Origin: Bifidobacterium avesanii
GTDB lineage: Bacteria > Actinomycetota > Actinomycetes > Actinomycetales > Bifidobacteriaceae
Length of the DNA: 64,000 nt
Direction of reading: 5' to 3'
Assembly (NCBI RefSeq): GCF_009299475.1
Contig: NZ_WBSN01000007.1
Coordinates: 62,001-126,000, forward strand
A model generated the notes under the pieces. The model did not search any database, was not told where the DNA came from, and worked only from the letters and a program-made list of their open reading frames with translations. Below are positions 13,102 through 23,281 of this stretch, one piece after another; position 1 is the stretch's first letter, and every line of letters begins with the position of its first letter. The position numbers and the translations under genes are program-made.

Positions 13102-14360
13102 CGTGGATGGAACGTCTCAGGCGCTCGGCCCGCCCCTACGCGGTGCCGCTCATCGCCGCCACCGTGCTGCTCACCATCGTCGATGGCGTGGCGAACCGGT
13201 CCATGTCGAATCTGGTGCCGGTCACCACCTGCCTGTACGCGCTGCTCGTCATGGAAACCTACTGGTGGCCCGCGTTCGGCTCGTTCGGCGTCGTCGCGAT
13301 CGCCGTCACCGCCGCGCTCACGCCCCGCATCATCCTGCCCATGCCGGTGTGGAGCCTGTGGTTCGTCTACGGCATGCTCGCGTACCGTCGCAAACACGCG
13401 GCGCTGGCGGTCACCCTGCTGCTGGGCGTGGCGGGCACGGCGGGCGGTGTGATGCTGGGTCGATACCCGCTGTGGAACATGGCCAGCATCGTGTCGCTGG
13501 ACGGCTCGTTCTGTCTGGCCGCGCTCGCCGGATACGCGCTGGTGGAGCGCGGGCGGATCGAGGAGGCCAAACGCGTGGCGGCGGAGAACGCGCGCATGAA
13601 GCGGGATCTGGAACTCGGCAGCCGCATCCACGATTCGGTGACGCAGGGGCTGACGGTCATCGCGCTCACGGCGGAACGGGAGGCGGCGTCCGCGGACGCG
13701 GCGGCTTCCGACGGGAGTGACAAGGCGTGGGATCTGGTGGCCCGGACGGCACGCGCCACGCTCGGGCAGCTGCGCGAGGTGATCGACATTCTCGGCGGCA
13801 GGCAGGCGGATGCGGTGAGCGATCAGTCCGTGATTCCCGTCCCGGTTGAGGCATCGGTTGAGTCCCCGGGCATGAAGGATTATCCGGCCGCCGTGCGCGC
13901 ATTGGCCCACAGCGGCGACGATCGTCTGCATGCGCTGGGATTCGGCGGGCAGACGGTCGTGGAGGTTGATCGGTCCGGCGTTGGCGCAGACATGGGTGCT
14001 GCGGACGCGGGTGCCGTGGGCAGTGCGGACGCATGGCGGGAAGTGCTGGATCTGCTTGGCCAGCTGTACACCAACATCGCCGGACACGCCGATCCGCACG
14101 GCGGCGACTATGCGCTGCGCGTGACCGTGGCCGAGGAACGCGTGACGATCGTGCAGTCCAACGGCGTGGCGGTGGATTCCGATGAAAATGCGCCCGGCGC
14201 GGTGCCGCATGCGGGACGCGGATTGGCGTTGCACCGCAGGCGGGTGGCCGCGCTGGGCGGCACGCTGCACACGAGTTTGGAGGACGGCGTGTGGGTGCTG
14301 TCCGCCACGGTGCCGCTTGCGTCGGCTCGCCGCCGCGGCGATGTCCAGGGGAGGGAATGA
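13098..14360 (+). CDS. Membrane sensor histidine kinase (HisKA_3 type)
   Basis: The protein has 420 residues. Five or so hydrophobic segments occupy about residues 14-155 with almost no extracellular loop, so it may sense within the membrane. The dimerisation/phospho-acceptor motif is SRIHDSVTQGLTVIAL (His near residue 178), typical of NarX/LiaS/DesK-type kinases. The ATPase domain is recognisable by QLYTNIAGHA (N box) and GRGLALHRRRVAALGGTL (G2 box). The G1 position reads QSNG in place of a DxG, a substitution common in actinobacterial members. It overlaps the regulator upstream and the first TraX gene downstream, so all three are likely one operon. Confidence 0.9.
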   Translation: MTWMERLRRSARPYAVPLIAATVLLTIVDGVANRSMSNLVPVTTCLYALLVMETYWWPAFGSFGVVAIAVTAALTPRIILPMPVWSLWFVYGMLAYRRKHAALAVTLLLGVAGTAGGVMLGRYPLWNMASIVSLDGSFCLAALAGYALVERGRIEEAKRVAAENARMKRDLELGSRIHDSVTQGLTVIALTAEREAASADAAASDGSDKAWDLVARTARATLGQLREVIDILGGRQADAVSDQSVIPVPVEASVESPGMKDYPAAVRALAHSGDDRLHALGFGGQTVVEVDRSGVGADMGAADAGAVGSADAWREVLDLLGQLYTNIAGHADPHGGDYALRVTVAEERVTIVQSNGVAVDSDENAPGAVPHAGRGLALHRRRVAALGGTLHTSLEDGVWVLSATVPLASARRRGDVQGRE

Positions 14361-15322
14361 TGGAAACGTCAACGACGGCCGGGCGGCGGTTCGGTCTGAG
14401 CAGCTTCGGATTGAAGATCGTCGGATGCGTGTGCATGGTGTTCGGCAGCATCGCCATGTACGTGCCGGGTACGCCCATTGCGTTCGCGTGGATCGGTCAG
14501 GCGGCTCTGCCGATCTTCCTCTATCAGGTCGGATGGAGCTGCGAATATACGCGTAGCCGCCGGCGGTACCTGCTGCGGCTGTATGCGGCCAGCGTGGCGA
14601 CGGGGTTCATACTGGCGGCCTGGCCATGGCCGGGACTGGGCGTGAACGTGTTTCCGGTGCTGCTGCACACGGCGATCATCATCTGCATGCTGCTGGAGCC
14701 CGATGTGCGCACGCGCATACGGTACGCGCTGCTGTACGTGGCGTGGCAGGTGGGTGCGTACGTGCTGCTGTACGAAGGCGTGGCGCGGGTCGTCCGGCTG
14801 ATTCCCGAGTCGTATTATTCACAGTGGTCCGCGTCGTTTGACCTCGAACGATTCCTGCAAAGCCTGTTCGGCATGGCCCTGTTCATGGACTACGGGTTGT
14901 TCTACGTGGCCGTTGGCGTGGGGCTGTGGCTGTGCCGCAAGTCGCGGGCGCATGTGACCGTCACCATGGCGCTCATCGGCGTGGTGAGCATGTTGATATA
15001 TTCCGAATCCTATGCCATGGCCATTCTGCAATTGCCGGGGCGTTTGCTGGGAATGGAGTGGAATGAGGCGGAATCCCTGAACCAGACGTTGCATAGGGTG
15101 TTGTTCGCCAACCGTCTGGTCTACGCCTATCCCGCGCAAAATCTGCCTTCCGACAATTTGGGGTGGATGATGATTTTCGCGCTGCCGTTCATGCTGCTGC
15201 ATAACGGTCGTCGCGGGTGTGGCGGGCGCTGCACCAAGTGGTTGTTCTACGTGTTCTATCCCGTGCACATTATGGTGCTGTTCATTGTCGGGCGTCTGTT
15301 GGGTTACGGTACCATCTTTTAA
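14360..15322 (+). CDS. TraX-family membrane protein, copy 1 (degenerate motif)
   Basis: The protein has 320 residues and eight to ten hydrophobic segments. The TraX family (PF05857) is named for the F-plasmid pilin N-acetyltransferase and is related to membrane acyltransferases. Family features are FAWIGQAALPIFLYQVG, the TRSRRRYLLRLY segment and the C-terminal KWLFYVFYPVHI. The expected I-D-H-I-G after the first helix is replaced by VFGSIAM, so the Asp-His pair is missing. The ATG at 14360 is chosen over 14357 because GGAGG at 14350-14354 is better spaced. Its first base overlaps the kinase stop, linking it to the two-component system. Confidence 0.8.
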   Translation: METSTTAGRRFGLSSFGLKIVGCVCMVFGSIAMYVPGTPIAFAWIGQAALPIFLYQVGWSCEYTRSRRRYLLRLYAASVATGFILAAWPWPGLGVNVFPVLLHTAIIICMLLEPDVRTRIRYALLYVAWQVGAYVLLYEGVARVVRLIPESYYSQWSASFDLERFLQSLFGMALFMDYGLFYVAVGVGLWLCRKSRAHVTVTMALIGVVSMLIYSESYAMAILQLPGRLLGMEWNEAESLNQTLHRVLFANRLVYAYPAQNLPSDNLGWMMIFALPFMLLHNGRRGCGGRCTKWLFYVFYPVHIMVLFIVGRLLGYGTIF

Positions 15323-15558
15323 GGATGTATTACAGATAACCGTGCCGTTTTCCTACGATTTTATCGGTCGCTAAGTGACTGATTTCGGATAGGGTATATT
15401 CATCATCTAAAAGATGATATACGGATGGACGGTTTTATCATTATCTTGTCATGATAAATATCAAAAAATATCAATGAGAAGGTTTTTGCGAAAAGATAAT
15501 ATCTGGTTGTAGTGGCTGCTATTCCATCTATCTTTTCCTTGGATGGTTGGTGATTGCG
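15323..15558 (+). promoter_or_regulatory. AT-rich leader with two small hairpins before TraX copy 2
   Basis: This spacer is clearly richer in A and T than the surrounding genes. Two inverted repeats are seen: 15402-15408 pairs with 15412-15418 (ATCATCT/AGATGAT), and 15434-15441 pairs with 15451-15458 (TTTATCAT/ATGATAAA). They may terminate the upstream transcript or act in the leader of the next gene. No clear promoter could be chosen by eye. Confidence 0.4.
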
Positions 15559-16455
15559 ATGAAAGTGCGTTTGCAACATATTCCGCTCATTGCTGGAAAC
15601 GGTCTTACGGGTTTCGATCTGAAGATCATCGCCTGCGTCATCATGGTGATTGATCATATTGGCATGTTTATTCCGCATATGCCAGTGGAAATGCGTTGGG
15701 TGGGGCGCATGGCGATGCCTGTATTCATGTTTTTGATAGGTCAGGGCATGGAACATACGCGCGACCGCAAGCGATACATGTTGCGGCTATACCTTGCCGG
15801 CGTGGTGATGTCTCTGCTGCAAGTCGCATTGCAAATACCGAATAATATATTCCCAACTTTATTGCAAATAGCTATTATTATTGACATCATTTCCAAACAA
15901 AGCAATAAGGCTAAGATTTGGCGAATAGCATTATACTGTCTATGGCAAGTTGTGTGTGATGCTTTGTATTATTACGCTATTTATAATACTGATAATGCTG
16001 TGTTGAGTTATTATAGTCCGGTTTTGTTTGCCCTATTCAATTTTGGTCCATTTGAATATGGGTATGGCTTTATAATAATGGGCGTTCTGTTTTGGTTGTA
16101 TGGGAAGTCAAAACTCGGTATTGCGCTATCTTTTTCGATTTTTACGATTTCGTATGTGCTGATGATGAATAATCGGTATTTGCTGAATTTTCTTCTGGAT
16201 ACAGTGTGGTTTGATTATCATTCATATTGGTACTACATAACATATCAAATGGCATCGGTTGTTGGCATGCATCCCATGGTTATGGGTCGTTCCCTGATGG
16301 AATATCCGCAGTGGATGATGATCGCTTCTCTTCCGCTGTTGCTGTTATACAATGGCCGACGCGGTGCCGGCGGCGGTGCTGCCAAATGGTTTTTCTACGT
16401 GTTCTATCCCGTGCACATTGCGATGCTCTTTGCGATTGGACGCTTGCTGGATTAG
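15559..16455 (+). CDS. TraX-family membrane protein, copy 2 (intact motif, AT-rich)
   Basis: The protein has 298 residues from ATG 15559; TTG 15547 and GTG 15550 are possible but less likely starts. It has the full TraX signature: FDLKIIACVIMVIDHIGMF with the conserved Asp-His, then WVGRMAMPVFMFLIGQG, HTRDRKRYMLRLYLAG, and the C-terminal KWFFYVFYPVHIAM. About nine hydrophobic segments are present. The F-plasmid TraX acetylates pilin, but no pilin gene is near, so the acceptor here is unknown. Base composition is much more AT-rich than either neighbouring paralogue, with many tat/aat/ata codons, suggesting separate acquisition. It is the best candidate for an active enzyme among the three copies. 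Confidence 0.82.
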   Translation: MKVRLQHIPLIAGNGLTGFDLKIIACVIMVIDHIGMFIPHMPVEMRWVGRMAMPVFMFLIGQGMEHTRDRKRYMLRLYLAGVVMSLLQVALQIPNNIFPTLLQIAIIIDIISKQSNKAKIWRIALYCLWQVVCDALYYYAIYNTDNAVLSYYSPVLFALFNFGPFEYGYGFIIMGVLFWLYGKSKLGIALSFSIFTISYVLMMNNRYLLNFLLDTVWFDYHSYWYYITYQMASVVGMHPMVMGRSLMEYPQWMMIASLPLLLLYNGRRGAGGGAAKWFFYVFYPVHIAMLFAIGRLLD

Positions 16456-16504
16456 TGCATCATCTTTTCGATGAGCGGCTACTGCGCTCGAATAGCATGC
16501 AGGC

Positions 16505-17080
16505 ATGAAGATCATGAAACGTCTCGGCGGGCCGGCACTGGCCGGCGCATGCGTGCTGCTGGTTGTGCTTGTGGCCGCTTTCGCAGGTACCGTTGCCGGG
16601 CCCGGGCGGTCTCCCGCGGAGGCGACGTCCGGGCCCTTCATCGAAGCGACGGACCCCGTCTCCCCCGCCGCCATCCGCGATCCCCGACCGTTGGCGATGC
16701 CCGCGCAAACCATGAGCCTTGCGCCGATCAAACAAGGCGTGCGGCGTCGCACGGTCGTCTATCCCGCATTCGAGTTCTCCGGACGCAGCATGCCGCCCGG
16801 CGACGGGGACTCGTTCGTGCTGTATTCCGCGCGCCGATTCACCGGCAAGCAGCGCTACGACGTGTTCGTGCGCAATGACGGTGACGGAGGCATGACCGTG
16901 CGCGTATGGAAGATCATGCGATCGTGGTGGGCGTGGAGCCGTGTGATGGCCTGTGAAGTGCGCATCCAGGCGCATGGCGCGGCCGGATTCCGGGTGGCCG
17001 GCATGCAGGCGCAGGAGGAATGGTATTTCACCGTGGCGGGCGACGGCATGGCGAGCGATTTCAGCGGGGATGTCCGATAA
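16505..17080 (+). CDS. Secreted or membrane-anchored protein of unknown function
   Basis: The protein has 191 residues. A basic start (MKIMKRL) and a hydrophobic segment at about 12-32 (GACVLLVVLVAAFAGTVAG) look like a signal peptide or membrane anchor. A Pro/Ala-rich linker follows. The rest (about 85-190) is a small domain of alternating hydrophobic strands (VYPAFEFSGRSM, SFVLYSARRF, RYDVFVRNDGDGGMTVRVWK, WYFTVAGDG), probably a beta-sandwich. I do not recognise the family. Lying between two TraX genes in the same orientation, it could be a substrate or partner of those membrane proteins; this is inference only. ATG 16514 is an alternative start. Confidence 0.6.
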   Translation: MKIMKRLGGPALAGACVLLVVLVAAFAGTVAGPGRSPAEATSGPFIEATDPVSPAAIRDPRPLAMPAQTMSLAPIKQGVRRRTVVYPAFEFSGRSMPPGDGDSFVLYSARRFTGKQRYDVFVRNDGDGGMTVRVWKIMRSWWAWSRVMACEVRIQAHGAAGFRVAGMQAQEEWYFTVAGDGMASDFSGDVR

Positions 17081-17307
17081 ATAGCCTTCGTTGCCGCCGT
17101 GCCGTCGTGATGCCGTGTCGGGCGGGTGAATGGATATCGGGCAGCGGAGCGGGCGATGAGGCGGATGGTCACGCGGCGGTCACGCAGGCAATCGGATGGC
17201 CAAGCCGTGAGGGTAGTCCGAAGGACGATCAGCGGACATCCTTGATGGATTGTTCCGCAGGCAATGCGGGCAATTGCACGGACGATCGAGAGGAAGGAAT
17301 ACACGCT

Positions 17308-18156
17308 ATGAACGGTTTGACGCTCGCCGTCATGGCGGCCGCATGCCTGATCGCGCAAGTCACCGCGCAACTCATTCCCGGTGCCCCGATCTGGCTCGCT
17401 TGGGCGGGGCAGATCGCCATGCCGCTGTGCGCGTTTCTGGTGGGGCGGGGCTTCGAACGGACGCGTAACCGGGTTGATTTCCTCATTCGTCTGCATATGG
17501 CCAGCGTGATGACGGCGGCTCTGCAAACGCCGCTGCACATCGACGTCAATCCATTCCCCGCGCTGGTGCAGATCGCGCTCCTCGTCACGTTCCTCTTCTG
17601 GCATGACCGTCGTCGGCGACTCATCGGTCTTGGCGCGTACGTGCTGTGGCAGGCCGCGTGGTTCGCGCTGCTCAACGCAGTGCTCCCGTTCCATGCGGTT
17701 CCGGCGCTGTATGACCATCGGCACCTCGTCGCCGCGTTCTTCGGGCTCGTGCCCATGTGGGACTATCGCGCATGCTTCATCGTGCTCGGAGTACTGCTGT
17801 GGCGGTTCCGTCGTTCGCCGGCTGGCATTGCGGTGGTGATGACGGCGTTCTCCCTGCTTTGGCTTGCCATGATGAACACGCGGTTTGGGCTCGGCGTGCT
17901 GTATTTGCCGTACCGCATTGGGGTGGCGGATCCTGTGGGTATGAGTGCCACGGCTATGAGTCCTGTGATCGTGAGTCCCACGGAAACTGCGTGGTCGATC
18001 GCCCTGCAGTATCTGGGCTTCGATCCGTTCGCCATGGGCTCCCCGCCGTTCGGGCCGCAGTCCCCATGGATGATGATCTTCGCGCTGCCGCTCATGCTGG
18101 CCTGCGACCGCCGGCGGGGCTTTGGAGAACCGCGAATATTGCGGTCGGCTTTATGA
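17308..18156 (+). CDS. TraX-family membrane protein, copy 3 (degenerate, C-terminally shortened)
   Basis: The protein has 282 residues from an ATG with a strong AGGAAGGAA site at 17291-17299. Similarity to copies 1 and 2 is clear in LAWAGQIAMPLCAFLVGRGFERTRN, RLHMASVMTAALQTPL, and WMMIFALPLMLACDRRRG. The I-D-H-I-G motif is replaced by IAQVTAQ. After RRRG the copy ends with an unrelated tail (FGEPRILRSAL) instead of the K-W-F-Y-V-F-Y-P-V-H helix present in the other copies. The stop codon falls at the first base of the adjacent inverted repeat. It may be a decaying paralogue or a non-catalytic one. Confidence 0.75.
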   Translation: MNGLTLAVMAAACLIAQVTAQLIPGAPIWLAWAGQIAMPLCAFLVGRGFERTRNRVDFLIRLHMASVMTAALQTPLHIDVNPFPALVQIALLVTFLFWHDRRRRLIGLGAYVLWQAAWFALLNAVLPFHAVPALYDHRHLVAAFFGLVPMWDYRACFIVLGVLLWRFRRSPAGIAVVMTAFSLLWLAMMNTRFGLGVLYLPYRIGVADPVGMSATAMSPVIVSPTETAWSIALQYLGFDPFAMGSPPFGPQSPWMMIFALPLMLACDRRRGFGEPRILRSAL

Positions 18157-18236
18157 CGAACTTCGCAGCCAACTTCGTAAAGCTTCGTAAAACTTCGCAA
18201 CGATCTTAAGATGATGCGAAGCTCTGCGAAGTTCGT
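18156..18236. repeat. Nested inverted repeat after TraX copy 3
   Basis: A 12-base arm at 18156-18167 (ACGAACTTCGCA) pairs perfectly with 18225-18236. Inside, 18193-18199 pairs with 18215-18221 (CTTCGCA/TGCGAAG) around the palindrome ATCTTAAGAT. Three imperfect 10-base direct repeats of the type AACTTCGTAA occupy about 18171-18200. The left arm starts on the last base of the TraX copy 3 stop codon. No T-run follows, so simple termination is not obvious. Confidence 0.8.
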
Positions 18237-18365
18237 TGCGAAGTTGTCGCGTGAACCGCGTTATGCGTCGCGCCGACCGAGGCATCCTTTAAGCTGGGCA
18301 CGTCGGAATCCGCGTGAAGCCGGAAGCTGAAGAAACAAGAGTCCGAGGAGCAAAGGAGCCCCGAT

Positions 18366-19763
18366 ATGCCGCAATCACGCGTCACGTTTTCCACGGACGA
18401 CGAGCTGGAGCAGCGGTTGTTCGACGCGGCCGAGGCCAAGTCGCTCGGTAACATCAAGGACTTTGCGGGGCGGCCGGTACTGGTGGAGGGCGGCGGATAC
18501 GAGAAGATCTGGCTGGAGACCCAGCCGATGGGCGGCGAGATGTACGCCAAGCGCGATCTTGAGGTCGGGCTCAACAACCAGCTGTTCTTCATCGAGACCC
18601 AGCGCGAGGATGGCAGGCTCGCCGGTGCGATTGCGTGCGAGGGCGGCGTGGTCGACCCGCAGTTCAACCAGTTCCAGGGCTTCTGCTTCGCCGAGCCGGC
18701 GCTCAACATGTACTACCTGACGGGCAGGAACCCGGACTATCTGCACGCGCTGTACCGTGCGCTCAAGCGCTTCGACGCTTACCTGTGGGCCACGCGCGAC
18801 TCCGACGGCGACGGCTGCCTGGAGACGTGGTGCCAGTTCGACACCGGCGAGGACCACGCCCTGCGCTTCGCCGACGCGCCCACCCAGTGGCGGCCGGACA
18901 CGCCGCCGACCGGCTTCGAGGTGGTGCCGATCGCGTCGATGGACTTCATGGGCTACTCGTACGCCTCGCGCGACGTGCTGGCCCGCATCTGCGCGCTTGC
19001 CGGTCAGCAGGAGGAATCCGCGAGTTGGCGCGCGAAGGCCGATCAGGTGCTGAACCGCATGCGCGAGTACCTGTGGGACGACGGTCGCGGTGCCTACTTC
19101 GACCGCGACAGGCATCACCGCGTCATGCCCGTGCTGCTGCACAACACGCTGCGCACCATGTACTGGGGCGCCATCACGCCCGCCATGGCCAACCGGTTCG
19201 TGGACGAGCACCTGACCAATCCGCGCGAATTCTGGCCGGCCATGCCGCTGCCGAGCGTGGCGGTCAACGACCCGCTGTTCCGCAACGTGCCCACCAACAA
19301 CTGGAGCGGCGCGTCCGAGGCACTCACCTACCAGCGGGCCATCCGCGCGCTGGAGCGATACGGCCGCTACGAGCTGATTCCCAAGCTCGGGCGCGCGCTC
19401 ATGGAGGCGATCGGCCCCGACGGCGCGTTCGTGCAGCAGTTCGACCCGTTCACCGGCCGGCCGTACGAGTCCGCGTTCCCCGGGCAGCGGCAGGACGCAT
19501 ACGGCCCCTGCATGCTGTCCGTGCTGGAATACCTTTCGCGCATGCACGGCGTGCACATCGAGTTCGACCGGGTCATCTGGGGCTCCTGCGGCAAGGCGTC
19601 CACGGACTACACGCAGGAGTGGGACGGCCGCACGTTCCGCATCGTCAGCGACGGTCGGTGGGCCGAAGCGTTCATCGACGGGGTTCGCGCGTTCTCTGTG
19701 CCCGCCGGGCGCCGCGTGGTCACGGACCTTACCGGGGAAATGCTCGCGCAATGCGATTTCTGA
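18366..19763 (+). CDS. (alpha/alpha)6-barrel glycoside hydrolase-like protein
   Basis: The protein has 465 residues, no signal peptide, and an AAAGGAG ribosome site at about 18350-18356. The sequence looks like the GH63/GH37-type (alpha/alpha)6 barrel that includes glucosidases, mannosylglycerate hydrolases and trehalases. Supporting segments are FFIETQREDGRLAGAI, FAEPALNMYYLTG, RDSDGDGCLETWCQFDTGED, DFMGYSYASRDVLA, the helix LWDDGRGAYFD, and NVPTNNWSGASEALTYQRAI. The acidic DSDGDGCLETW and NNWSG regions are candidates for the active site. Exact substrate and family are uncertain. A 13-base inverted repeat overlaps its stop codon. Confidence 0.7.
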   Translation: MPQSRVTFSTDDELEQRLFDAAEAKSLGNIKDFAGRPVLVEGGGYEKIWLETQPMGGEMYAKRDLEVGLNNQLFFIETQREDGRLAGAIACEGGVVDPQFNQFQGFCFAEPALNMYYLTGRNPDYLHALYRALKRFDAYLWATRDSDGDGCLETWCQFDTGEDHALRFADAPTQWRPDTPPTGFEVVPIASMDFMGYSYASRDVLARICALAGQQEESASWRAKADQVLNRMREYLWDDGRGAYFDRDRHHRVMPVLLHNTLRTMYWGAITPAMANRFVDEHLTNPREFWPAMPLPSVAVNDPLFRNVPTNNWSGASEALTYQRAIRALERYGRYELIPKLGRALMEAIGPDGAFVQQFDPFTGRPYESAFPGQRQDAYGPCMLSVLEYLSRMHGVHIEFDRVIWGSCGKASTDYTQEWDGRTFRIVSDGRWAEAFIDGVRAFSVPAGRRVVTDLTGEMLAQCDF

Positions 19764-19893
19764 CCTCATGCACCGGGTAGCATGCCGATCCGGCGGCTGC
19801 CGCGCGAAGGCACAGGGTTGGAATTCCGCCATTGTGCGGTTGCCACGCCATGCTGATTCGGGCGGCCTATCGGGAGGGTTAGGTCAGAAATCG
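19754..19893. repeat. 13-base inverted repeat overlapping the glycosidase stop
   Basis: CGATTTCTGACCT at 19754-19766, which contains the TGA stop of the glycosidase gene, is exactly complementary to 19881-19893. The 114 bases between contain smaller palindromes such as CCGCCATTGTGCGG. This would close a large stem at the 3' end of the mRNA. It is the first part of a 510-base gene-free spacer. Confidence 0.6.
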
Positions 19894-20065
19894 AATGTTC
19901 CGCGCGAAGTGGGCGTGTGCGCATCAAGTAAGCGCAGACTTGGTGTTAAAACTGTGGATTTTTGCGTATCCTCGGTGGTGGAACGTGGTCGCAGGTACCA
20001 TTCCGCCGTTCCTCATCTCTCGTTCCCGTCTCCGAACGTATGCCAGATGCATGCCGCGTTATACG

Positions 20066-20205
20066 AAAATCGCCCGTTCGGTCCAACCTGCGGGCCATTT
20101 TGCGCAGGTTGGACCGAACAGGCGATTTTGGAGCCTCTCGGGAGGCCATTTTTCGGTCATTCGGTCCAAGCTGTTCCGGAGAGAGCCCAGATTGGACCGA
20201 ATGAC
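20066..20205. repeat. Twin hairpins with GGTCCAA stems (copy A)
   Basis: Hairpin one pairs 20066-20074 with 20121-20129 and 20077-20091 with 20104-20118, giving 9 plus 15 paired bases separated by a two-base symmetric mismatch. Hairpin two pairs 20156-20169 with 20192-20205, 14 perfect pairs. A small hairpin (GCCTC/GAGGC) lies between. Both large stems contain TTCGGTCCAA. The element lies between convergent genes, 69 bases past the end of gdhA, and I see no coding potential in the surrounding spacer. A related twin element is at 35429-35554. Confidence 0.85.
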
Positions 20206-20273
20206 GCATTATGCCCTATGCAGTGCCTATGCAGTGGCCGATGCAGTGCGACGAGGGGTCACAGGGCGAGGGG

Positions 20274-22906
<2,633 letters not shown>

Positions 22907-22907
22907 C

Positions 22908-23216
22908 ATGGCGGCCGAGACGCGCGGTGCGAATGCGGTGCAGGCACGCCGGCACATGACGGTCACGGGCCGCGTGCAGGGCGTCGGCTACCGGTACACG
23001 GTGGTCATGGCCGCCCGTCGGCTCGGCGTGAGCGGCTGGGTGCGCAACTGCCGCGACGGGTCCGTGGAGTGCGAGGCGCAGGGCACGGACCGGCAATTGG
23101 ATGATCTGGAGGCCCGCATGCGCGTCGGGTCGCAGTGGAGCCGCGTGGCGGACATCGCCGTGCAGGACGTGCCGCCGCTGGCCGGCCCGCAGCCGCCGTT
23201 CGCCGTGCGGGGATGA
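22908..23216 (+). CDS. acyP: Acylphosphatase
   Basis: The protein has 102 residues. The family signature is present: VTGRVQGVGYRYTVVMAA carries the phosphate-binding loop and catalytic Arg, and GVSGWVRNCRDGSVECEAQG carries the catalytic Asn. It hydrolyses acyl phosphates such as acetyl phosphate or 1,3-bisphosphoglycerate in the cytoplasm. The start follows the permease stop with a one-base gap. Directly at its stop, a GATGACCGCG unit is repeated three times (23212-23248), probably slippage-prone DNA. Confidence 0.93.
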   Translation: MAAETRGANAVQARRHMTVTGRVQGVGYRYTVVMAARRLGVSGWVRNCRDGSVECEAQGTDRQLDDLEARMRVGSQWSRVADIAVQDVPPLAGPQPPFAVRG

Positions 23217-23281
23217 CCGCGTGATGACCGCGTGGGGATGACCGCGCGCGGCGAATGGCGGCAGGCCGTCGGGAGACGCGA

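Noticed and set aside
13098..14360. Histidine kinase as a pseudo-kinase because the G1 box lacks Asp
   Set aside because: The N and G2 boxes and the phospho-acceptor His are intact, and similar G1 substitutions are common in actinobacterial DesK/NarX-type kinases.
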